NCBI RefSeq assembly: GCF_029227915.1
Contig: NC_079878.1
Coordinates: 18,974,001-19,038,000, forward strand
Origin: Hydractinia symbiolongicarpus
Lineage: Eukaryota; Cnidaria; Hydrozoa; Anthoathecata; Hydractiniidae
DNA: 64,000 nucleotides
Direction: 5' to 3'
The notes beneath the pieces were generated by a model. It saw only the letters and a program-made list of their open reading frames with translations. It was not told the DNA's origin and made no database searches. Position 1 is the stretch's first letter. Every line of letters starts with the position of its first letter. The position numbers and the translations under genes are program-made. Positions 54,911-64,000 of this stretch are shown piece after piece.

Positions 54911-55605
54911 TTTACACGGTTTGATTCACCAAGGATCAAAATCTACTATATTACTAGCTTAGGAAATGTTAAATATTTCTTGTGTTTTTTTTTTTATTTA
55001 TTTAATTAATAAGTAACACATTCTTTGTTGTTCCAACAATAAAAGAAATAAAAGAAGTTGTGGGTGCCATGATGTAAAGTTTATATGTGTAGCCAACATT
55101 ACAATGATCCATGGTTGGTAAAAAATATGCATTGTGTGTTATCATGGTTCATGTGTAGCATAGAAAACGTGACCATAATGTTAGCAAACCTTTTTCACAG
55201 TACTGTAGTAATTTTACCAATGGTGAATAATTGCAGATTTTTTTCCAGTTCTTGAAATGATAAACAATTTCAGCAATAGCTACTGACATTAAAGTGCTCC
55301 TTCGAAGTTAAGACTCAATATTTTTTGGATTCTTTCTAAGATATCGAAATGAGAATTCTACACACAGTTTTACTCTGCATATATCAAAGCTCCGTAGTAT
55401 ACCCTGTTATTCAGATTATTTATGCATAAACCAAAGTTGCCTGCTAAAAAAGCATTAATCATTGCACTCAGACAGACTTCACCTGTGTCATCGAATTGAC
55501 TTAATATAATGTGACAAGAGTTATAAAAAGAGTATATGTACGCTATCCTATAAACACCTGCCAGAAATTGAACTTGGATCTCTTACAGAATTTTTCTATA
55601 AGAAT
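54911..55605. other. No gene recognised
   Basis: AT-rich sequence between the LINE and the next MITE. No repeats with clear ends and no supported open frames. Confidence 0.45.
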
Positions 55606-55995
55606 CAGGGTTCGAATTAGAAAAGTAAAGTCGCTTCGCAAAAATTTCGGCTCTCTGTAGCGAAGTAAACCACCATCTAGATGTGGCCTGGGAACACCTT
55701 GATCAATTACCATTTTTCTATATCGCCGTTCTTCCTTCTTAAGTTTTTAAAATGCGATCTAAAACAGCATTTCTATCGCTGTTTTTTGGTCTTAATCTTT
55801 TAAAATGCAATCTAACAAAGCTTTTCTATCGCTGTTCTTCGTTCTTAAGTTTTTAAAATGTGAACTAAAAAAGCATTTCTCTCGCCACTTAAAAATATTC
55901 GATTTGCAATTTTATCATTTTCTTCGCAAAGTGATTCACAAAAATGGCATTTCAATTCGCAAATTGCGAATTGCAGACTGCTAATTCGAACCCTG
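55606..55995. mobile_element. MITE of 390 bp with CAGGGTTCGAATTAG termini (copy 2)
   Basis: Perfect 15-bp inverted termini CAGGGTTCGAATTAG (55606-55620) and CTAATTCGAACCCTG (55981-55995), flanked by AGAAT on both sides (55601-55605, 55996-56000). The middle has two to three tandem units of the roughly 60-bp repeat also found at 16020-16310. The CAGGG start suggests hAT; five-base duplications fit hAT less well. Confidence 0.9.
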
Positions 55996-56000
55996 AGAAT

Positions 56001-56825
56001 CTTAACCATTAGAGCACACAGGTTTTACAAAAAACTGAAGAAAAAAAGTAAACTATGAGTTTTATTCCAATACATGCAAAATTACCAGACTTCAGCCATA
56101 CTTTTTAACTCTGCCATATGAGGTCTATTAATAAAAAAGCGTCTGTGTGTTAAATGAGCGCAGCAAGGTTTCAAAATTTTGCTTGCACGAGCGATCTCAA
56201 AATATAAAAATTAAGAAAAAAGTTGAAAAAGTGAAGTAACAAAATTCCTTTGCCCCTGTGTATACAGGGGCGAAGCACAGGGGTTGCTGTTTTGGCTCGT
56301 GGAACAATTGTCAAAGATTCTTTTTATCTTTTACTTATTTTTCTCTAAGAGACGACAGGTTACTGCAGTTACCTCAATTAACATGAGCCTAATATTCACT
56401 TAGTTCCATTTAAGAGAGTAAGATATAATTATTTTAACAAATACCAGTGTTACCTGTACTAATCATTTGATATTTTTAATTACATAGCATTTGAAACTAA
56501 TATGAAAAACGTTTTTCCAAAACATTTTATAACAATTGGTAAAAATGAGAGTTGTAGTTGGTTAAGTTTTAATATGCCAGTGTACACCTAATGTATACAT
56601 TCAGAATACGGGATCCACCTTGGTAACAGTGTTTCCAACTCTGAAGTGGCTATATTCTTTATAAATAGTAGTAGTAATAATAATAATAATAATATGTAAT
56701 AATAACTTGTTGTTTTTAGTAGAATTCTTTATTAGTCAGTCATTTGTAAAATTCTTAGGTGTGGAATGGTCAGTTTCAAATTTGTCCTTTTTTTCATCTA
56801 AATAGAAAATCTGTATATATAAAAA
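56001..56825. other. Flank and presumed upstream region of the unknown gene
   Basis: No supported gene. Notable pieces: a palindrome-like CCCCTGTGTATACAGGGG (56254-56271) with a further CACAGGGG, a (TAA)n run at 56671-56690, and TTACCTGTACTAA at 56450. The promoter of the gene starting at 56826 would lie here, but no element was recognised. Confidence 0.4.
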
Positions 56826-59800
56826 ATGGAAGAAGAGGTTACACTGCACCAGGAGTCTGTGCATATGTACAAGCAGGACATTGATGACAATTGTCCAATG
56901 ACAGGTGATGAAACAGACACAGAAGTATATCATGATATTTTACGTCCTGTGCTTACATGTTCAGATAGCGAAAATGTTAATATTAAAAATGAAGCAATGG
57001 AATTGCCATCAGAATCTTCCCCGAGAAAGAAGAAGTCAGAAATGACAAGTGGTGACTTCCAAGACTTGTGTAAGAAGAAAATATTTGAATTTGGTTGTTA
57101 ATTTATTGTTCCAGATACTGGGCATGCACTTTAAGCTCAGAGACTTCACCCTTTTAATCCTGACCACCAGTTGAACTGGTGGAAGAAATAATATAGAACT
57201 TCTTCATGAGAGCCTTTCAGCTTTCAAATGGTAAACCAGTCTCTTTGGTAAAATGTTTATCAACAATTTTGGAGAATAGCTAACAAATTCTGAATCTGTA
57301 TTGACAAATTAGACATTACTGCACTTTCCTCCAACCTCCCAATTTTTAAAAATAATGTTCTTATTCTATGTACAGCAATTTTTAAACCTTCATAACAAAA
57401 GATTTAGGTTTTCTGTTTGGAAAGAGAAGTTTAAAATTTCTTTTTGTTTAAAATCAAAAAAAGTTCATGTGAATAATTAATCGTTTTAATAACAGAGACT
57501 TCCCGTACAAACTTTTAGTGAATATATTTTTTTAAATAAATTTGAAAATATTTGTATAAACCAACAATCTACATTAAATTTATCAATAAACAGCTCAACA
57601 AACTGCACCTGATCATAAAACTAAGATATGTACAAAGATACAAATAACAATTTGTTCAACCTGTCTTATTGCTACCCTAGACTGGTACTGCTCGGTACTT
57701 ACTAGTCTCATAAAAAAGCAGGGACAAGCTCATTCTAAAATTCTGCTGGGTTAAGCCTCAAAATATTTAACTTAGTGATTGGAAATTTAAAGTAGAAGGA
57801 AATCCTCATAAATGTCTAACAATATCATTTCTTAGAATTTTTTTTGTTTAAAAAATTAGAAAAGCTAAAAATTTAAAACTTAAAATTTTCATTGATCACA
57901 TGGCCCAACAGTGACATTAATTTTCTTTTATTTTTGTGATGTGTCATCTTGACCAAAAAGGTTTTATTTGAATTGCTGTTATGGTTCAGACTTTTTTGCA
58001 CATACAACAGTGTAGGTAAGAAATTGAATTTTTAACCAGTAATTTGCTGTTTAAACATTCCCCTTTAGGCCTTGACTAACTTTGTTCAATTGGATAAAAT
58101 TATATCATAACCATACTTTAAGGCTAACATTTTAAAATTAATAAAGGTTATTAATACTGCCACAATGCTTAACCATGTTGACTGTTTGAATGTAATGTCA
58201 CATGTACACACACACATATAAGCAGGTCTAGCCATTATAAAAAGTGCATCATGCTTGTCATGTGGTGTTTGTTTTTAGAAAGATAGGTTTTTCAATGTCC
58301 ATTTTGTACTTAATAGGTTATTAAATTTTAAAGTTCTCCTTACAAAACAAAAGAATTATAAGACACAAACAAAAACAATCAATCTTTTTATTTATTTTTA
58401 AAATAATAACCCCATGTGCATTGGGTAGTACACAAATTGCATGTTGGTATTTCAGCTTCAATGTGATGCCAGCAGTGTGCTTCTTTTGACATTGATTGAT
58501 TTTTTTAAAGGTGAATAAAGCTTCGGGGACACGGAAACATTTCTCATGCAATTGCAACAAAAAAATTTGTTTTAGGCACATGATCTTTTTCCCCATGTCG
58601 CATGGGTTCTAGTTTATGAAACAAATTTGCATGTAGCTAAGAAGAAAGATGGCGGTTGTAAAAAAACGTGGTAATAGCATCAATAGCACTTCTTCTTGAT
58701 GAAGAAGAAACAAAAAGACAAACAAGAGGCTCTATTTGGACAAGACCATGGTTGCTTCGCCGACAAATTGATAGAAGTTACTATAATTTGTTTAAAAGAG
58801 CTAAAAGATTCAGAAGGTTTTAAAGGTTATTTAAGAATGGATGTTAATCACCAGAGTGCTTTATGATCTTTATAAAAATTGTTAAAGCTTGATTTTTCTT
58901 CATCAGAAAGCTTTTGTTGCAAATTCTAGTAATTAAACGAGGGGGACACACGGAAACATTTTTATGTGCTTGCAACAAATCATATTTTTGTTTAAATCGC
59001 ATGAAAATTTGTTTGCGTGTCCCAAAGTTTAATTTATGTGTATAATTTAGGAGAGATATTACCTCAAATGTAAAATAGTAAGTTTTGTGAGAAAAAATGT
59101 GCAAAATGAACAAAAACAGTCCTAAAATATGGTTTCTAAGACATTTATGAGGATTGGACTATTAGTTTTTTCTGAGCTTCGAATTGAACAAACTTGAATT
59201 CCAATTGTATAAGAATAAAGCATATATATTTATATAAAAGAGAGTGTATTTATCATGTGAGATTTAATTTCTTGCTGAATAACCTATGATCTATGCCAGT
59301 ATTATGCATATTTAATTGAACATAATTATTTTGTCATAGTTGAAAATAGGCGTGTGTTTTTATAAAAAAATCGGTTTAAAGTTTTCTTTATGAACTTTTG
59401 TTTCATTTTTAGAAAAACTTAATAGTCAATTTAACCTACCCTACTATGTCAAGTTCAGAGAACAATAGAGAACTATTAGGTGCATGCATAAGTAACCAAT
59501 AATATTATGTTTTTAGTTCCACAAATATCAGCCAGAGATAATGAAGAGGAAGAAGAAAGCCTTTCATCAGATAGAAATTATTTCAGTGATGAAGAAACAA
59601 GCTCAGTTGCTGGGTGAGTTTGTTTAGTTAACATATTTATCATTAAAATAGTCAATAAGCCTGTGAAAAAATTATTTAGGTTGAAATAAAGTAAAACAAA
59701 ATGTGTCAATTACATTTTAGTGATGACACCAATGACACTTTGTCATATACAAAGAAAAAGCTTAATTTGTTTACATTTACATTTTTTAAAATTTTTTTTG

Positions 59801-62638
59801 GAATATCACAATTTTGGCGTTAGAATCCTTTGCCGCATTAGAAGATATTTAATTCTTTTTACCATGGAAAAGTTTGTGATGGCACTTTGTTAATTTTAAT
59901 ATTTCCTTTGCTACTTAATAAACCTTATTCTAAAGAGATATTGAGTCTGGGTGCAATTCATTGTAAGTCACTTGACATTTCACATGTTTACTGGGTTCTG
60001 TGGAAACATCTTGTTGGAACCATTTTATAAAAGCTGACAATGACACATGGGTGCATTTCACAACTAAGCATTGCCAATGTCTTACCATCTCTTGGGGAAC
60101 TGGAAATAGTGGAAAGATTTATTCCCTTTACAGTTGTACAAAATGCCTGAAAAATATCATGTCCTTGTCTGATATACAGTGGTACTTATTCCTTAAATTT
60201 CAACAAGCAGCAGATAAATTGCCACCGAAATTTGGTGCTTTTAAGTGCAAGTTATTCTGTACTTACAGTCTTTTAGGAATATTTGAGAGTAGGTGTGCGA
60301 TGATTCGCACGTGTAAATCAAGTAACGCGTGCAATGTAAAACGCATGTGCAAAGAATGTTACACCTGCGACACAGGCTCCGAGGTTATTTTTGTTGCGCA
60401 TTCATTTTGCGGTAGAAAAGTGGGGGACGTGAACCCCAAACACGATGATCGAGCGTCTACTGGTATAGCAACTCTCTCAATCTTAACTTCCTTTTCTACA
60501 TGTTCGAAATAGTATGCATAACTATACTGTCATTTTTATATTTATTGTTTATTTTTCAGGTCATTACAAGCAAATAGGCAAAAATATGCTTTGTTTTTAA
60601 ATTAAAAAAAATCTTTATCCACGTGGCTTAAAACTTCAAAATTCATTCAGAAGGTTCAGCTACACTTTAACAAAAATTTTACAGAAAAAAATTTATACCG
60701 CCTGTGGATTTCGTTTTTACAGGCATAAAGAAAAAATCCATTAAATTAAATCCATGATAAAATGTCTATTCCGCCTGTAAGTGCAGTTTTGCAGACTTGC
60801 TTTATCCGTGCTCCGTCGGCGTTTACCTCCACATTAGTTAAGAACCTCATGGCTGGATTTCTTGTGTAAGACCTGGTTACCAACGACGAAGGGGCCAGGC
60901 AAAAGAGATTTATGTCTATGTAGTTCTTTTAACTAAGTCAGGAGTCAGTAAATTAGCTAGGATGGTCAGGTTGGCTATGAATAGGCTTGCTCGTGGATTA
61001 AAAGGATCAGGACTATTCAATAATTTCTGAGATCTAAAAGTGTCCGACCAAGACGAAAATCTATCGGACGTTTTGTCTGACGACTCTCCGAAAATTATTT
61101 CGAGGGCTGCCATCGCACGCTACAAAATGGATTTTATAGGTTGATTTTGAAAGCTCAATATTTATTTTTCAGCCGTACAATTAATCACACGCCTGAAACG
61201 ATTTAGGCGTGTGCCGAAGCGTGCGCGTGCGATCGCACATCTCCCCTGAAAAAGACTGTACTTATGATATTACTACGATATTGCAAAGATCACATCTTTT
61301 AATTCAAAAGCTTCCATCGTCACTGGATTATGGATAGGAAAATGAAGATTCCTCATTGGTACCAATTTTGATTGATAATTTACCAGCGCCATTGGCCTAG
61401 ATTGAACCTAATAAACGTTCTTCAGGGTTCCCACGCCTTCTCATAACTCATTAAATTCAAAAGGTCTCCTCAATTCTCCTTAAATGTTGTCAATTTTTTT
61501 CTTCTCAAATCTCCTCAATAAATTTGACATTTGGTTATTTTTTATAATGCTAGTTTTTATTTTATTTATTTTGAATCACCACAATTTGTGGTTGCTGTAA
61601 TAATATATAAACAATAGCAAATTAAACATCCATTCTGGGGAAGGACAACAGAGCGTGATGATTTATTCCTAACTTAAAAATAGTATTGTTCAAATTTTTA
61701 AACAATACTGATGTGTCAGCAAAAAAGGTCTATAAATAACTAGAGTACTCACAAATTAAGGAGTGCAAATGAAATTCTACTAATTGCTTTAATTTTATTT
61801 TCACCACCAAAAATGTTAAATGCTGAATGATCTTCTTTTACATAAAGCTAGAGTGTTAAATAAATTTAGCACCAGTGGCAACTGTATTGTGCATTTGTTC
61901 CTTGAATTAATCTTGCTTATATTTATGTCTTTGAAACAAACTGCTAACATAGAAGGGACTGGGACATTTTTGAAATCCCCATCCACATAACAACATTTGT
62001 AGCCCTAATCTGGTGATTAGACATTATTTCAACCACTTTATCTGGAATCTTAAGCACATAATTATAGTTGTTTTAAGCTTCTTAAAGATCTACAACAAAT
62101 TGCATGAACTATTGCTTGAATTTAGAAGTTTTGATGATTTTGGAATAGATGATGAGGACAGTTTATCAGAACCTGTCTCAGAAAAAAATAGAGAAGTATA
62201 TTTATTTGTTCTTCGATGCATATCTTTTATTAGCTAACTTATAGTCTTTAAGGAGATTCTTAATGACATTTCATGAAGATATACCTTGACAAAAGAATAT
62301 AAAAAGTGATAAACCTTTGTGTAATTAGCTAAATTTAATTTGGAAAAAACGTTTTACATTTCACTTTTTCTGATAAGGGAACTAATAAATTGAATCAAGT
62401 CCAGCTAAATGACAATTTCTTGGTAACATTTCTATAAGTTAATAAAAATTTGGTTAAATTAATATAACCTATTCACAGACCAGAAAAGCTAGCCTAGTAA
62501 TATGCATACATGATAATGTTGCAAAAGTATCAGATAAACTTTTTTCTAGGAGAAACTTCGAAGAATAGCGTTAAGACAACATCTTGATCAACTTGGAGAA
62601 CTTGTTATCGAGAAGGAGTGTGCTGTAACACAGGCTAG
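56826..62638 (+). CDS. Unrecognised acidic and coiled-coil protein, four exons (partial)
   Basis: Exons 56826-57069, 59517-59613, 62126-62195, 62550-62638, all with AG/GT borders and consistent phases (1, 0, 0 and 2 left-over bases). Exon 1 starts at ATG with MEEEVTLHQESVHMYKQDID and has a basic patch (RKKKSE). Exons 2 and 3 are acidic and Ser-rich (RDNEEEEESLSSDRNYFSDE; FDDFGIDDEDSLSEPVSE). Exon 4 starts a coiled coil (LRRIALRQHLDQLGELVIEK). 166 codons run to the last donor at 62639, and the gene continues beyond the window or in later exons not found. An intronic Harbinger relic and a MITE lie within it. I do not recognise the family; no catalytic motif is visible. Confidence 0.72.
58529..59023 (+). 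mobile_element. Harbinger relic with HARBI1-like fragment
   Basis: Ends GGGGACACGGAAACATTTCTC (left) and, reverse complement, GGGACACGCAAACAAATTTTC (right) form an imperfect inverted repeat; a second copy of the left end begins near 58941. Between them lie traces of the transposase N-terminus, RGSIWTRPWLLRRQIDRSYY and, in another frame, KELKDSEGFKGYLRMDV (58710-58840). No catalytic domain. Sits in the first intron of the unknown gene. Confidence 0.65.
60265..61259. mobile_element. MITE of 995 bp with CpG-rich ends
   Basis: Left end ACAGTCTTTTAGGAATATTT and right end (reverse complement) ACAGTCTTTTTCAGGGGAGA share the terminal ten bases, both followed within about 20 bp by GTGCGAT. Flanked by ACTT at 60261-60264 and 61260-61263. 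The interior has no transposase. The open frames 60000-60512 (+) and 60916-61113 (-) cross its borders or lie inside and are not supported as genes. Confidence 0.55.
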
Positions 62639-64000
62639 GTATGTATGTTAATTTTTCATTTAAGGATACGGTGACCCCTTTCATTTAAATTGACAGAAAC
62701 ATGGTGTAATAAACACTGTTGTGATTCTCATAGCTATGAGACGTTTTTTCTAAGTGAGATATGGTTTTAAATACATAAGGGAATATAAAAACAGTAACAT
62801 TTAGTATACTTGAGAAAAAAAATATTGTTTTGAAAAACTGGATCTGATTGACTTAAAGTGCAAATTTCCTTTTTAAAAAAATCCTTATAATTAATATATT
62901 ATCCTGTGGATAATTTACTCATCTTTCAGAAGATATATTTTCAAAAGAAAAATTTAAAGATATTTTAAATGTATTGTGTCTGTGTATGACTATGGAAGTA
63001 TTGACTATGGTATGGTTGACTATGGTAGTATTGTGTATTAGATAAATGTTACAACACGTTTTGTTAACACAACAACAGTTATCATCCCAAATGGGCCCTG
63101 ACATAATTTTGAAATAGCAATTCACAGCGGGCAACATCTTGTCAACTAGACATGATTCTAACAAAAGCACAAACTCTTTTTTGTGTAGAAAACATGTGAG
63201 AGACAGCCTTGAAGGTAGATGTTTTGCATGTTAAAAGAGTGATTTAAAAGTACAACAACCAGTCTTATAGAACCACAAAAACACAAGGGTGACTCAATAA
63301 TTCAATAATGACAATTTTTAAGCTGGAGATTTAACAACAATAAGTAACTGCAGTCGGTTTGAAATCAAACATAACAAAAAAACATTTCAGTCTACGAGTT
63401 CCTGCAAAGAATATGTCAATACCGATCCGGATATTAATACAAAATATTAAGCTGCGTTTCCATCCAGTGGAGGATGGGATAAAATGCAAACTAAATTTTT
63501 TATAAAACTATGTAGAACCTGGCATGTCAAAACAGAAAAAAAACTAGCTAATAATAAACGCAGAACGTGTTGATTAAGATTTTTAAATGCTTTAAAATTT
63601 TATCAAACATTCTGATCACTCCAGACAAAAGCTTCTTTTTAAAAATTTTTTTTGTATGCAATCTTTTTCCTCTTCGCGTGAGACCTTATTATCTTATGCT
63701 TTTGTGAGGGCGCATGTGAAAAAATAAAATAAAAAACGTTATACAACATTTTCCAGATAAAAACAAATTATACGACGCACAAATTCTTAGCTACGATTTT
63801 TTAATACATGGCAAAATACACATAAAAATTGCTTTGTTTGCTTGTTCGGTTTATTTGCTAAAAAAAACTCTACAAACAAAAAGAAATGTAACATAAAAAC
63901 TCTTTGAAACATTGCCTTCTTTCAAGTCATCCTAAAATTTTTGGTTTAAAAATTATTTTTTTAATTTATTCTGCTTGAAAAATTTCAGCAACAACAGCTT
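62639..64000. other. Intron or 3' flank of the unknown gene, nothing recognised
   Basis: AT-rich sequence without a further in-phase exon that I can defend. Includes direct repeats TGACTATGGTA near 63003-63025 and a T-rich end. Confidence 0.4.

Noticed and set aside
60000-60512. 170-codon Cys-rich open frame on the plus strand
   Set aside because: It crosses the left border of the 60265-61259 MITE, has no ATG context or homologue known to me, and lies in an intron of the unknown gene.
61390-61500. Possible hAT end starting CAGGGTTCCCACGCC
   Set aside because: No matching opposite end was found, so an element cannot be supported.

Overview
The window looks like a piece of a transposon-rich, AT-rich cnidarian nuclear genome. 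Evidence is the intron-split metazoan genes (an SHP-type tyrosine phosphatase with tandem SH2 domains, and GTF2H2) together with a mobile-element load typical of cnidarians: Polinton-like elements, an EN-bearing Helentron, PIF/Harbinger, Penelope-like, BEL/Pao, RTE-like LINEs, tRNA-derived SINEs and many MITEs. The species cannot be fixed from sequence alone. Nothing suggests a prokaryote.

Layout. 0.7-2.1 kb: 5' end of an SHP-1/SHP-2-like phosphatase gene on the minus strand. 2.5-15.6 kb: GTF2H2 (TFIIH p44/SSL1 subunit) on the minus strand; 16 exons were traced in consistent phase, and its introns carry an RTE-like LINE (6.5-8.7 kb), a LINE fragment, a 29-bp tandem array and a 3.0-kb Penelope-like element with 11-bp target duplications. 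15.9-27.4 kb: repeats only (LINE 3' end, a SINE split by a hAT-type MITE, a 434-bp CAGA array, a Harbinger-type MITE, a TA array, a BEL/Pao relic, a decayed integrase-core gene, a second SINE).

27.4-50.5 kb is the most unusual part. Two decayed Polinton-like elements, A (27.4-33.5 kb, left to right) and B (50.5-42.7 kb, right to left), face each other and carry the same genes in the same order: repeat-rich DUF4116-like protein, Cys-rich mini-protein, glycine-rich membrane protein, capsid-accessory pair, coiled-coil/membrane protein and a major-capsid-like protein. B also keeps the first half of a protein-primed DNA polymerase B. Many of their genes start directly behind a TATAATAAA-like box. 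Between A and B lie a minus-strand Helentron (33.8-39.9 kb; OTU-like, Rep HUH, PIF1-helicase and endonuclease parts) and a rearranged Harbinger with a 479-bp near-identical inverted repeat.

50.5-64 kb: a THAP-domain relic, a second and longer LINE copy (minus strand), several MITEs, and four in-phase exons of an unrecognised acidic/coiled-coil protein gene on the plus strand (56.8-62.6 kb) that continues past the window. The host genes at the two ends and the mobile elements between them show no functional link; the functional unit worth attention is the conserved virion-like gene block shared by A and B.
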